A DNA stretch of 64,000 nt from an uncultured Alphaproteobacteria bacterium (GTDB taxonomy: Bacteria; Pseudomonadota; Alphaproteobacteria; Caulobacterales; Caulobacteraceae), in contig CAIVVM010000036.1 in NCBI GenBank assembly GCA_903909375.1, forward strand, positions 124,001 to 188,000. Reading direction: 5' to 3'. Shown piece after piece: positions 1 through 7,832 of the stretch; positions within the stretch are counted from its first letter, which is position 1, and each line of letters starts with the position of its first letter. The translations under genes and the position numbers were made by a program. The notes below the pieces were generated by a model, which was not told the origin of the DNA, did no database searches, and saw only the letters and a program-made list of their open reading frames with translations.

Positions 1-904
1 GGGCGAACAGCCCCGCCGCCTCGCCCAGCCCGGCGTCCAGTCGGGGCGTCACCAGCGCGGCAGGATTGCCCGAAGCCCCGGCGCCCGGGCGTTGGGCCTC
101 GATAACCACGGCCTCGCCGCCCAGCGCACGCACGGCCCGCGCGGCCGAGGCGCCAGCTATACCCCCGCCGACGATCGCCACCCGCTGACGGACGAGGTCT
201 CCTGGCGTCCCGGCCAGCACCGCCTCCAGCCGTTCGCGTTTGCGTCCGAAGCCGGCCTGCTTCTCCACATTGAAACCGGCGGCGCTCAAGCCCCGGCGCA
301 CCTGGCCGGCCACCGTGAAGGTCGCCGCCCGGGCCCCAGGCGCCGAGCGGGCGGCGACCAGCGCCAGCACCTCCTCGCGCCACATGTCGGGGTTCAGCGC
401 CGGGGAGAAGCCATCCAGGAACCAGGCGTCGGCGCATCCGGACCATCCCTGAAGCGCGGCAACCACGTCCATCACGGCCACATCGAGAATCGCCGAGAGG
501 TGTGGGAACTCCAGGCGATACCGGCCTCGGGTTTGCCCCGGCCACCCGGCGATGAGCGGCGCAACGACCGGCGTCAGCTCCGGCCAGCGCGACAGGGCGC
601 GCGCCGCATCTTCGGCACTGATCGGAAACGCCTCGATGGAGAAGATATGCAATACCGCACCGGGCGGCCGGGTCTGGCGCCATTGGTCGAGCAGGGCGGC
701 GATGTTGAGCCCGGCGCCGAACCCCAGCTCGCCCACGACGAATCGCCTGCGGCCCTGCCAGGCGTCCGGCAGGCCGCAGCCGCGCAGGAAGACCGCACGG
801 GCCTCGGCCAGCCCATCCTCAGTGGAGAAGTAGACATCGCCAAACCGCCGTGATCGCGGTTGCCCGTCAGAGGTCCAGTCGAGTTGGCCGGCGTCTGTGG
901 TCAT
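1..904 (-). CDS. mnmC: tRNA modification bifunctional protein MnmC (3' end outside window)
   Basis: The frame starts at ATG 904 (MTTDAGQLDWTSDG) and stays open to the window edge, about 301 codons. The first ~220 residues look like the MnmC methyltransferase domain (RFGDVYFSTEDGL; GELGFGAGLN SAM loop; DAWFLDGFSPALNPDMW), which makes mnm5s2U34 from nm5s2U34 in tRNA. From about residue 240 a Rossmann FAD motif follows (VAIVGGGIAGASAARA), the start of the C-terminal oxidase domain that removes the carboxymethyl group, so the gene is the fused two-domain form, truncated only by the window. There is no clear Shine-Dalgarno, and the terminator of the preceding lipoprotein gene ends about 17 bases before the ATG, so transcription must begin very close to the start codon or depend on read-through. 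Family assignment is confident; completeness cannot be judged here. Confidence 0.9.
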   Translation of the reverse strand, partial: MTTDAGQLDWTSDGQPRSRRFGDVYFSTEDGLAEARAVFLRGCGLPDAWQGRRRFVVGELGFGAGLNIAALLDQWRQTRPPGAVLHIFSIEAFPISAEDAARALSRWPELTPVVAPLIAGWPGQTRGRYRLEFPHLSAILDVAVMDVVAALQGWSGCADAWFLDGFSPALNPDMWREEVLALVAARSAPGARAATFTVAGQVRRGLSAAGFNVEKQAGFGRKRERLEAVLAGTPGDLVRQRVAIVGGGIAGASAARAVRALGGEAVVIEAQRPGAGASGNPAALVTPRLDAGLGEAAGLFA

Positions 905-920
905 CTGGTGCTGCGCAACG

Positions 921-949
921 AAAAAGGGCCGCCCCAGAGGGCGGCCCTT
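921..949 (-). terminator. Rho-independent terminator of the Ala-rich lipoprotein gene
   Basis: An 11-bp perfect GC-rich stem (924-934 pairs with 939-949) closes a 4-base loop. Read on the minus strand it is followed by a run of T (925-921), the layout of an intrinsic terminator for the gene ending at 981. The plus-strand side lacks a T run. Confidence 0.85.
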
Positions 950-980
950 CCGTAACGCAATTGCGTCGTCGTGAAGTGTA

Positions 981-1226
981 TTACTTCGCGGCGGGCGCGG
1001 CCGGGGCGGCGGCGTCGGCAGCCGGGGCGGCCGGAGCAGCAGCGTCGGCAGCCGGAGCGGCGGCAGCGTCGGCAGCGGCGGCCGGAGCGGCCATCGCGTC
1101 GGCAGCCGGAGCAGCAGCGGCTTCAGCAGCGGGGGCTTCGGCGGCGGGGGCTTCTTCCTTCTTCGCGCAGGCAGCGGTGCCCAGGAGGGCGAAAGCGGCG
1201 GCGGCGACGAGCAGTTCCTTGGTCAT
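981..1226 (-). CDS. Small Ala/Pro-rich lipoprotein
   Basis: An 81-residue protein starting at ATG 1226, preceded by AAAGGA about 7 bases away; an in-frame ATG at 1253 has no such site. The N-terminus MTKELLVAAAAFALLGTAAC is a lipoprotein signal with the lipobox cysteine at residue 20. The mature part is almost entirely Ala, Pro, Asp and Glu in imperfect repeats of the type APAADAAA, ending PAAPAAK, so it is probably extended and flexible, tethered to a membrane by its lipid. No enzymatic domain is visible. The gene is monocistronic, closed by the strong terminator at 921-949. Function unknown; a periplasmic spacer or envelope-associated role is only a guess. The DNA is correspondingly repetitive (GCCGGAGC and GCGTCGGCAGC units), so copy number may vary between strains. 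Confidence 0.75.
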   Translation of the reverse strand: MTKELLVAAAAFALLGTAACAKKEEAPAAEAPAAEAAAAPAADAMAAPAAAADAAAAPAADAAAPAAPAADAAAPAAPAAK

Positions 1227-1435
1227 GTCATAATCCTTTGATCGGAGAGCCATGCGTCGGCTGGACGTCCCCGCCTGATGTCAAAATTAGAACGGGCAAA
1301 CATACCCTTCCGACGCTGTGACCAGAGATACGCTTGGGTTTGGGGGAAAGGCAAGCCATAAAATCACGGAGTTGTGATCACTTTTTATACCTTTGCCCCA
1401 AGGCGACTCCGGCCACCTCAAATACCGTCGCTGTA

Positions 1436-2305
1436 TCAGGCTTCCGCGGGGATATTGGAGAGCAATTCTTCCAGCTCCAGGAAGCTGGGCTGGGCGCCGG
1501 ACGGCACGTTTCCGCGACCGATTTCCACCGAGATCTGGGCGGCGTTGCCATGCAGGTGGGCCACCAGCACGGCCTGGATGATGCGGTAGAAGGCGCCTTC
1601 CTCCTCCACCACGTCCTTCATGCGCGTGCCCATCGGACCCACAAGCCCATAGGCCAGGAACACGCCGAGGAAGGTGCCGACAAGAGCGGAGCCAATCATC
1701 CCACCCAGGACTTCCGGTGGCTCGGTGATCGAACCCATGGTCTTGATCACGCCAAGCACGGCGGCCACGATGCCCAGGGCGGGCAAGGCGTCGGCCAGAT
1801 TGGTGATGGCGTGGCCAGGGCCAAGGGCCTCGTGGTGATGCTTCTCCAGCTGCTTTTCCATCGCATCCTCGACCTGGTGTGGATCCTCCAGGTTCATGGT
1901 CATCATCCGCAGCGTGTCGCAGATGAAATCGATAGCGAAGTGGTCCTTCTGGATCCGCGGGAACCGCGAGAAGATCGAGCTCTCCTGCGGGTTCTCGATG
2001 TGGCTTTCCAGAGCGATCACGCCCTTGGACTTCATGGTTTTGGTCAGCAGGAAGAGCAGCGACAGCAGGTCGCGATAGTCCGAGGGTTTCCACTTGGCGC
2101 CGCTGAACACCTTGGCCAGCCCGCCTCCGGTGCCCTTGAGCACCGCCATCGAGTTCGAGATCAGATAGGCCGCAACGCCCGCGCCGCCGATCGCCGCCAT
2201 TTCATGTGGTGTTGCGTGCAGGATAACGCCGATGTTCCCACCGGTCAGGATGTAGCTGCCGAACACCATCGCAAACAGCAGAACGATACCAATGATCTGG
2301 AACAT
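1436..2305 (-). CDS. motA: Flagellar motor stator protein MotA
   Basis: A 289-residue protein from ATG 2305, preceded by GGGGAAG; upstream in-frame ATGs would run into the divergent transporter gene. It shows the MotA plan: two N-terminal membrane helices (residues ~1-50), a large cytoplasmic domain carrying the charged stretch that contacts FliG (SRFPRIQKDHFAIDFICDT), and two C-terminal helices (NLADALPALGIVAAVLGVIK and GGMIGSALVGTFLGVFLAYG) that line the proton channel. With MotB it forms the proton-driven stator in the inner membrane. motB is not next to it, as I recall for Caulobacter crescentus. The promoter region is shared with a divergent MFS gene and contains a perfect AT-rich inverted repeat at 2337-2353. 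Confidence 0.95.
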   Translation of the reverse strand: MFQIIGIVLLFAMVFGSYILTGGNIGVILHATPHEMAAIGGAGVAAYLISNSMAVLKGTGGGLAKVFSGAKWKPSDYRDLLSLLFLLTKTMKSKGVIALESHIENPQESSIFSRFPRIQKDHFAIDFICDTLRMMTMNLEDPHQVEDAMEKQLEKHHHEALGPGHAITNLADALPALGIVAAVLGVIKTMGSITEPPEVLGGMIGSALVGTFLGVFLAYGLVGPMGTRMKDVVEEEGAFYRIIQAVLVAHLHGNAAQISVEIGRGNVPSGAQPSFLELEELLSNIPAEA

Positions 2306-2336
2306 GGACTTCCCCGCAAGGTGAGGGGGACTATCG

Positions 2337-2353
2337 CCATTAATGTTTAATGG
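2337..2353. promoter_or_regulatory. Perfect 7-3-7 inverted repeat between motA and the MFS gene
   Basis: The 17-base sequence CCATTAA-TGT-TTAATGG is a perfect palindrome with a 3-base centre, 32 bases before the motA ATG and 56 before the MFS ATG. It is strikingly AT-rich for this DNA and contains two TTAA half-sites, but their spacing (3) does not match the CtrA consensus TTAA-N7-TTAA. It may be an operator; the factor is unknown. Confidence 0.4.
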
Positions 2354-2408
2354 GCCGTGAGCGCGTCCCCCATTTGCCGCCACGCCGCAAGTCGCTAAAG
2401 CCCAAGGC

Positions 2409-3716
2409 ATGCAGGACAAGGCCCCGGACACGACAGCGCTGCCCCGGCGGTCCTTTGCGATCATCTTCGGCGTTTCGATGGCGACCGCCATGGGCAACAC
2501 GGGCCTGATCTCGGTGCTGCCGGCGATAGGCCGCTCGCTGGACATTCCTGATCCCATGGTCTCGGCGATTTTTTCGCTGTCGGCGCTGCTCTGGGCTTTC
2601 TCTTCGCCGGGATGGGCCAGGGCCTCGGATCGCTATGGCCGCAAGCCCCTGATGCTGGTGGGGCTCAGCGGGTTTCTCGTATCGATGATGCTGTGCGGCG
2701 CGGTGGTCAGTTCCGGACTGGCGAAGCTGGCGGCGCCGATGACGATCTTTATTCTCTTCCTGCTGGCCCGAGCGCTGTTTGGCCTGTTTGGCGCGGCCAG
2801 CAATCCGGCGACCCAGGCCTATGTGGCCGAACGCACGCCGATCGAGGGGCGCACCCAGGCCATGGCCAATCTGGCCGGCGCCTTTGGTCTGGGCACGGTC
2901 ATTGGTCCATTTCTCGCGCCGCTCTTTATCTTTCCTGGCGTGGGACTGGCCGGCCCGCTCTACAGCTTCGCCTTCATCGCTCTTGGCATGCTGTTCGTGG
3001 TCTGGCGGTTTCTGCCGGATTCGAAACCGGACCCGGACGCGCGCCGGCCTTTGCGTCCGGTCGTCGGCGGGGCGCCTGCCGCCCTGCCGATCTGGCGTGA
3101 TCCCCGCATCATGCCGTTCCTGATCTATGGCTTCATCGTGGCCACCTGCCAGACAGCCCAGGCCCAGACGCTGGGCTTCCTGATCCTCGACAAGCTGGAT
3201 CTGTCGCCGGCGAAGGCCCAGAGCTACATCGCCATCGCCATGATGTTTGGCGCGGTGGCCGGCCTTCTGGCCCAATGGGGTCTGATCCGGATGTTCGAGA
3301 TGACGCCGCGCCAGCTGTTGCGCTGGGGCGTCGGCGTTGCGGCGCTTGGCAACCTGATCGTGGCCTTGTCGCCAGCCTACTATGGGGTGGTGGTGGGCTA
3401 TGCCGTATCGAGCCTGGGCTTTGGTCTGGCGCGGCCAGGGTTCACTGCCGGCTCATCCATTGCCGTCGGCATGGCCGAGCAGGCGCGTGTCGCCGGGGCC
3501 ATTGCCGCCGTCAACGGCATCAATGTGATCTTCGCACCGCTGTTTGTATTCCTGTACCAGCACTTCGGGCCGGCCCCGTTCATCGTCAATACGCTGCTGA
3601 TGCTGGGGCTGCTGGTCTACGCGTTCCGGAACCCGGCCCTTCGCAACGCAGATCCGAAGCCAGCCACGCAGGAGGCCACCACACTTGCAGCGCTCGAGAA
3701 GAGCGACGAGGGCTGA
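2409..3716 (+). CDS. MFS transporter (DHA1-type drug:proton antiporter family)
   Basis: A 435-residue protein with about 12 predicted membrane helices. Signature A of the major facilitator superfamily appears between helices 2 and 3 (DRYGRKPLM, residues ~75-85), and an acidic/proline motif in the second half of the N domain (NPATQAYVAERTP). The arrangement resembles TetA/Bcr-like efflux pumps that exchange drugs or metabolites for protons across the inner membrane. It is divergent from motA and converges on the phosphatase gene with only 3 bases between the stop codons. The start has only a weak AAGG immediately upstream, so the N-terminus may be a few codons off. Substrate cannot be read from sequence. 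Confidence 0.85.
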   Translation: MQDKAPDTTALPRRSFAIIFGVSMATAMGNTGLISVLPAIGRSLDIPDPMVSAIFSLSALLWAFSSPGWARASDRYGRKPLMLVGLSGFLVSMMLCGAVVSSGLAKLAAPMTIFILFLLARALFGLFGAASNPATQAYVAERTPIEGRTQAMANLAGAFGLGTVIGPFLAPLFIFPGVGLAGPLYSFAFIALGMLFVVWRFLPDSKPDPDARRPLRPVVGGAPAALPIWRDPRIMPFLIYGFIVATCQTAQAQTLGFLILDKLDLSPAKAQSYIAIAMMFGAVAGLLAQWGLIRMFEMTPRQLLRWGVGVAALGNLIVALSPAYYGVVVGYAVSSLGFGLARPGFTAGSSIAVGMAEQARVAGAIAAVNGINVIFAPLFVFLYQHFGPAPFIVNTLLMLGLLVYAFRNPALRNADPKPATQEATTLAALEKSDEG

Positions 3717-3719
3717 GCG

Positions 3720-4538
3720 TTACCCGGCGGCCAGGCGCCGGCTCTCCTCGGCGCAATCCCTCACCGGTTTCAGGCCCTTGGCGCGCGCCGCGGCGACCTC
3801 GGCCCTGGCGACGGCGATGTCAGCCCGGAACTCGACAGAGTCGTGCAGCTTGGCCACCACAGCGGAGCCCATGGTGCGACCCTCATCCACATCGCTCTGC
3901 CAATGGACGTTGCAGACACGGCGACTGTCACTGAACGCCCGACCGCGGGCCAGCACGGCCTCCGCCCGGTCCGGCGCCGCCTCGGCCACGATCAGCGCCC
4001 AACCCCAGCCGATCGCACTGTGCCCCGAAGGATAGGACCCGTCCCGCCGCAGCCCGGCCTCCACCGCCGGGGTACAGATCGGCTTGCCATTGGTCATGAA
4101 GGGGCGCTGGCGCTGGTATTTCGTCTTGGTCGGGTAGGTCGAGAGGCCGAGGTCAGCCAGGCTTCGGCGCAGCAGACCATAGAGCCTTGGCGTGTCCCTT
4201 TCGCTGATCGTCGTGCCTATGGCGCAGGAGAATGTGCCTGCCGCAACGGGGAATGAAAGATCTGCATCCTGCGTGGCCAGCTCCCAGCGAGGTCCGCCAT
4301 GGAGCGCCAGCCCTGCCAACGAGGCCTCGTCGTCGCGCGCCTGAGCGCCGGATCCGGGGGTTGGCGGAGGGGGCACAAGGGCCAGGCTGCTGGGCGCGCC
4401 CCCCGCGGTCAGATAGCCAGTGGCGCGGGTCAGGCTGGCCGGGGGTGCAGACTGTGCGGGCGCCTGACTGCCGGCCGGGCCGGCGCTGGCCAGGACGGCG
4501 GCCAGCGTAGAGGCGATCAAGCCATATCGTCTATTCAT
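3720..4538 (-). CDS. Class A non-specific acid phosphatase (PAP2 superfamily, PhoN-like)
   Basis: A 272-residue secreted enzyme. A signal peptide occupies about residues 1-25 (MNRRYGLIASTLAAVLASAG) followed by a Pro/Ala-rich linker. The complete phosphatase signature is present: K138-X6-R145-P146, P170-S-G-H173 and S205-R206-X5-H212-X3-D216; H212 is the expected phospho-histidine nucleophile with D216, and H173 the proton donor. It should hydrolyse phosphomonoesters in the periplasm. The ATG overlaps the end of the upstream transglycosylase gene by 8 bases, so the two are probably co-transcribed and translationally coupled. Confidence 0.9.
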   Translation of the reverse strand: MNRRYGLIASTLAAVLASAGPAGSQAPAQSAPPASLTRATGYLTAGGAPSSLALVPPPPTPGSGAQARDDEASLAGLALHGGPRWELATQDADLSFPVAAGTFSCAIGTTISERDTPRLYGLLRRSLADLGLSTYPTKTKYQRQRPFMTNGKPICTPAVEAGLRRDGSYPSGHSAIGWGWALIVAEAAPDRAEAVLARGRAFSDSRRVCNVHWQSDVDEGRTMGSAVVAKLHDSVEFRADIAVARAEVAAARAKGLKPVRDCAEESRRLAAG

Positions 4539-5790
4539 GCACGTTCTCTCCCGCGATCGTCGGCAAGGCGCTGGCCTCGGCCTTCAGGCGTTGCACCATA
4601 GCATCTGACAGATAGCCGTCCGCTACCAGCCCGCGCGCGGCTTGCCAGGCGCGCAGGGATCGGCGCGTGCCCATACCGACCACGCCGTCCGGGGCGCCCG
4701 GATCGAAGCCCAATGCCGCCAGCGCGCGTTGGGCGGTCATGCGGTCCACAAGCGGCAGCGGCGTTTCCTCCGGCCAGGGCCGGATCAAGGCGCCCTCGCC
4801 CCGATACCCGTCCGCCAGCATGCCTACGCCCAGCGCATAGGACAGACTGTTGTTGTATGCGCGGATCGCGAAGTGATTGGGGAACAGCAGGAACTGCGGT
4901 CCTTCCGCGCCGGCTGGCGCAACCAGTTGGGCCCTTGCGTCAACATCCGTCGCGGCCCAGGGCCGGCCGTCCGCCCGGATCACCCCGCGCTGCGCCCACC
5001 AGGCAGGGGTCTCGCGGGGGCCTTCGGTCAGGCTGAAGTCAAACCCGGCCGGTACGGTCACTTCCCGGGCCCAGCTCTGTCCGCGAACCCAGCCCGCTTT
5101 CGCCAGCAGATTGGCCGCAGAGCCCAGCGCGTCGGCGCTCGAACTCCAGATGTCACGACGCCCGTCGCCATCCTGGTCCACGGCAGTTGAAAGATAGGTG
5201 CTGGGGATGAACTGGGTCTGGCCCATGGCCCCGGCCCAGGAGCCCTGCAGGCGGGCGCGGGGCTGTTCTCCGGACTGGATGATCCTGAGCGTGGCGATCA
5301 TCTCACCCTCGGCCCAGGCGCGGCGGCGACCCTGGGCGGCCAGGGTGGCCAGCGAGCGAAGCGTATCGTAGTTGCCTTGAAGGCTGCCAAAGCCGCTCTC
5401 CAGCGCCCAGACGCCCAGCAGGATTTCTGGTGGGACGCCAGACGCGGCCTCTATCGCCGGAAATGCCTCCACCTCGGCGCCACGACGCCGGCCGATGATC
5501 AGCCGATCCTGCGTCACCACGCCTTCCAGATAGACACTGATGGGCTTTGAGAACTCCGGCTGGCGACTGTCGGCGCCAGCGACGCGGGCGTCGGGGGTCA
5601 GGCCCGCCATCTCGCGCGACAGCACCACGGGATCGATGCCTGCAGCCAGGGCGCGCCCTTGAAACTCCGAAGCCCAGGCGTCGAAAATCTGATCTCCCGA
5701 CGCCGTGGGCGGTGCAATCGACTGTGAGGCAGCCGGCGAGATGAGGCCCAGACCAAACAGGATCAGAGAGAGTGTCAGGCGACGACGCAT
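4531..5790 (-). CDS. Lytic murein transglycosylase, MltB family, with C-terminal peptidoglycan-binding domain
   Basis: A 419-residue exported protein: signal peptide ~1-22, an MltB/SLT-like catalytic domain ~30-335 with the catalytic glutamate E131 in ALESGFG, the GAMGQTQFIPSTY loop, and a C-terminal PG_binding_1-like repeat ~355-410 (QRALAALGFDPGAPDG ... GYLSDAMVQRL). Enzymes of this type cleave the MurNAc-GlcNAc bond leaving a 1,6-anhydro end; such products feed the recycling route encoded at the other end of the window by amgK/murU. The N-terminus lacks the lipobox of E. coli MltB, so it is likely soluble in the periplasm. It is the first gene of a two-gene unit with the phosphatase. Confidence 0.9.
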   Translation of the reverse strand: MRRRLTLSLILFGLGLISPAASQSIAPPTASGDQIFDAWASEFQGRALAAGIDPVVLSREMAGLTPDARVAGADSRQPEFSKPISVYLEGVVTQDRLIIGRRRGAEVEAFPAIEAASGVPPEILLGVWALESGFGSLQGNYDTLRSLATLAAQGRRRAWAEGEMIATLRIIQSGEQPRARLQGSWAGAMGQTQFIPSTYLSTAVDQDGDGRRDIWSSSADALGSAANLLAKAGWVRGQSWAREVTVPAGFDFSLTEGPRETPAWWAQRGVIRADGRPWAATDVDARAQLVAPAGAEGPQFLLFPNHFAIRAYNNSLSYALGVGMLADGYRGEGALIRPWPEETPLPLVDRMTAQRALAALGFDPGAPDGVVGMGTRRSLRAWQAARGLVADGYLSDAMVQRLKAEASALPTIAGENVHE

Positions 5791-5841
5791 TCGCGATATC
5801 TACGACGTGTCGCGCAGGCGCCCAATCAAAACGGCGTCAGG

Positions 5842-5870
5842 TTGACTTGAGCGGGGCCGCCCCGTATATG
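5842..5870 (+). promoter_or_regulatory. Predicted sigma70-type promoter of rpmJ
   Basis: TTGACT (5842-5847) is followed after 17 bases by TATATG (5865-5870), a near-consensus housekeeping promoter, 54 bases before the rpmJ ATG. It is one of the few textbook promoters in the window and fits a constitutively expressed ribosomal protein gene. Confidence 0.6.
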
Positions 5871-5924
5871 CGCCCGCTCTTGTTCGCCAACGGCCGGTCA
5901 CGGCCCGATTGAAGATACGGTCCC

Positions 5925-6050
5925 ATGAAGGTTAGAAGCTCGCTGAAGTCGCTGAAGACGCGTCACCGCGACTGCAAGCTCGTGCGCCGCAAGGGCGTAA
6001 TCTACGTCATCAACAAGACGAACCCGCGCTTCAAGGCCAAGCAGGGCTAA
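5925..6050 (+). CDS. rpmJ: 50S ribosomal protein L36
   Basis: A 41-codon gene, starting [20 protein letters not shown] and ending FKAKQG. This is L36 of the longer type ([16 protein letters not shown] insertion) that lacks the full four-residue zinc-binding set of short L36: only one cysteine (C17) and a partial His set remain, as commonly seen in the zinc-independent alphaproteobacterial form. It sits alone behind its own promoter rather than in a ribosomal operon, with a HAD phosphatase gene 12 bases downstream that may be co-transcribed. Confidence 0.95.
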   Translation: MKVRSSLKSLKTRHRDCKLVRRKGVIYVINKTNPRFKAKQG

Positions 6051-6062
6051 GCCCTCACGACG

Positions 6063-6665
6063 ATGCCGAAAGCCGTCCTGTGGGACTTTGGCAACGTCAT
6101 CGTGCGCTGGAATCCGCGCACGCTTTACGAGAAAATCTTCCCGGATCCAGTCCAGCGTGACCGGTTCCTGTCCGAAGTCTGCACGCTCGAGTGGCACGCC
6201 CCCACCGACTGTGGCGTGACCTTCGCCGAGAACTGCGCGCGATTGGTTGCAATCCACCCGCACCATGAAGCCGAGATCATGGCCTGGCGCGATCGCTGGA
6301 GTGAAATGTTCTCCGGCGCCATCGCCGAGACCGAAGCGGCCATGGCGGAGCTCGAAACACGCGGCATTCCTCAGTTCGGCCTTTCGAACATCTCGCACGA
6401 GACGCTGGATTCGACCCTGGCCATGAGCCCGGCCTTTGATCTCCTGAGGGCCTACGTGGCTTCCGGACTCGAGGGCGTGATGAAACCTGACCCGGCGATC
6501 TTCCGGCTGTGCTGTGATCGCTTCGGCCTGGCGGCTTCCGAAATGTTGTTCGTTGATGACAGCGCCCGCAACATTGAAACGGCCCGAAATCTCGGGTTCG
6601 CCACGCACCATTTTGTGGATCCGGCATCGCTGCGACCGGCGCTCGTGAGGCACGGCCTGCTTTAG
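6063..6665 (+). CDS. HAD-superfamily phosphatase (YihX-like, subfamily IA)
   Basis: A 200-residue cytosolic HAD hydrolase. Motif I is VLWDFGNVIVRW with the nucleophile D8; the usual second aspartate (DxD) is glycine, giving the DxGNV form seen in YihX-type glucose-1-phosphatases. Motif II is the serine/asparagine of GLSNIS, motif III the lysine of VMKPDPAIF, and motif IV the VDDSARN acidic pair. It probably dephosphorylates small sugar phosphates, but the substrate is not determined by sequence. It follows rpmJ by 12 bases in the same orientation. Confidence 0.85.
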   Translation: MPKAVLWDFGNVIVRWNPRTLYEKIFPDPVQRDRFLSEVCTLEWHAPTDCGVTFAENCARLVAIHPHHEAEIMAWRDRWSEMFSGAIAETEAAMAELETRGIPQFGLSNISHETLDSTLAMSPAFDLLRAYVASGLEGVMKPDPAIFRLCCDRFGLAASEMLFVDDSARNIETARNLGFATHHFVDPASLRPALVRHGLL

Positions 6666-6738
6666 CCAGCGTGCTGGCATGACCCGTGCAGCGCTTTGGA
6701 CAAACCCCCCATGCTTGTCCTGAACTGGTACGCACCCA

Positions 6739-7413
6739 ATGCAAGTGGCCAACCTGTTTCGCGCCCTGACTGCGACTGCATTCCTGGTCACAGCCGCTCT
6801 GGTCGCAGCGCCCGTTTCGGCCGCGACCCCGATCGTCACCCTCTCGGCGTCGGGTGATCCCAACACCTTGCCGGGCGGCCAGTCGCTGATCGCCAGCTTC
6901 AACAACGCCGCAACGCCCACGGCGGTGTTGCTGCCCAATTTCACGCTCACGCTGGATGGCGCGACAGTGGGGTTCCGCGAGGGTCAGGCGGGCTACAGCG
7001 GCACACTGCCCAATAACTCGACCAACTATCTGACCATTCCGGGCAGCGCCTCTGCGACGTTGTTCTCGCTGAAAGGTCTGACAAGCTTCAGTTTCTATAT
7101 GGGCTCGCCGGACTCCTATAATTCAGTCCAGTTCATCGGCACGGGCTACAATCAGACCCTCAACGGCGGACAGTTCACCGGCGGCAACACCAGCCAGAGC
7201 TGGAACTGGGGTACGCGCGTCAACTTCGACTTTGGCGGCGCCGTGGTGAACCAGGTGATCCTGCGCTCGTCGAGAAATTCCTTTGAAGTCGACAATTTCG
7301 CCGGCTCTGTCTCCGCCGCGCCGGAACCTGCGACCTGGGCGATGATGATCACAGGCTTCGGCGCCGTCGGCGCCATCATTCGCCGCCGCCGGGCGGCGCT
7401 CGGCTTCGCCTGA
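6739..7413 (+). CDS. PEP-CTERM sorting-signal protein
   Basis: A 224-residue secreted protein. The first ~30 residues are a signal peptide ending in PVSAA. The middle is a beta-rich, Gly/Asn/Ser/Thr-rich domain without recognised enzymatic motif. The C-terminus has the tripartite sorting signal: PEPATWAMMI, a hydrophobic helix (GFGAVGAII) and a basic tail (RRRR, then LGFA). Family knowledge: PEP-CTERM tails are processed by exosortases and the proteins are generally exported with exopolysaccharide. No exosortase or EPS gene lies within the window, so its partner must be elsewhere. A likely terminator follows at 7443-7468. Confidence 0.85.
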   Translation: MQVANLFRALTATAFLVTAALVAAPVSAATPIVTLSASGDPNTLPGGQSLIASFNNAATPTAVLLPNFTLTLDGATVGFREGQAGYSGTLPNNSTNYLTIPGSASATLFSLKGLTSFSFYMGSPDSYNSVQFIGTGYNQTLNGGQFTGGNTSQSWNWGTRVNFDFGGAVVNQVILRSSRNSFEVDNFAGSVSAAPEPATWAMMITGFGAVGAIIRRRRAALGFA

Positions 7414-7442
7414 ACAACCTCGCATCCAACAGACGTCAGGAG

Positions 7443-7468
7443 CCCCTGCCTCTTGCCGGGGTTTTCTT
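7443..7468 (+). terminator. Probable Rho-independent terminator after the PEP-CTERM gene
   Basis: CCCC (7443-7446) pairs with GGGG (7458-7461), with an inner GC/GC pair across one mismatch and a 5-base loop, followed directly by TTTTCTT. The stem is short but position and T tract fit a terminator 30 bases after the stop codon. Confidence 0.55.
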
Positions 7469-7562
7469 GATTCAGGCTGCGGACGTGGATGACAGAGGGC
7501 GGTCTGGACAGTAGGGTCCGCCGCTTTCCGCTTCCTCCGCATCCAGATTAAAAGGCGTGGCT

Positions 7563-7832
7563 ATGGCCGACGACTCCTCAGGACACCCCGACGTTCTCAA
7601 TGCGACCGCCCAGGGGCAGTTGAAGAGCATCATCGAGCGCATCGAGCGTCTCGAGCAGGAAAAGGCCGAGATCGCCGAACAGGTCAAAGAGGTCTTCGCC
7701 GAGGCCAAGGGCAACGGCTTCGACGTCAAGATCATCCGTAAGGTTGTGCGAATCCGCAAACAGGACCGCGCCAAGCGCCAGGAGGAAGAGGCGATTCTCG
7801 ACCTCTATCTTTCGGCCATCGGAGAGATTTGA
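7563..7832 (+). CDS. gapR: GapR nucleoid-associated protein (DUF2312)
   Basis: An 89-residue protein starting at ATG 7563, 7 bases after AAAAGG; a GTG two codons upstream (7557) is too close to that site. The sequence matches GapR/DUF2312 along its whole length: VLNATAQGQLKSIIERIERL, then a long coiled-coil helix, then the basic segment FDVKIIRKVVRIRKQDRAK and the tail LDLYLSAIGEI. In Caulobacter GapR forms a clamp around overtwisted, AT-rich DNA and acts with gyrase and topoisomerase IV ahead of replication and transcription. Its stop codon overlaps the TTG start of the next gene. Confidence 0.95.
   Translation: MADDSSGHPDVLNATAQGQLKSIIERIERLEQEKAEIAEQVKEVFAEAKGNGFDVKIIRKVVRIRKQDRAKRQEEEAILDLYLSAIGEI

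Noticed and set aside
1355..1390. Small hairpin ATCAC-GGAGTT-GTGAT near the motA 3' end
   Set aside because: Only a 5-bp stem; the T-rich tail lies on the wrong strand for motA apart from a short AAAA/TTTT, so it is too weak to call a terminator.
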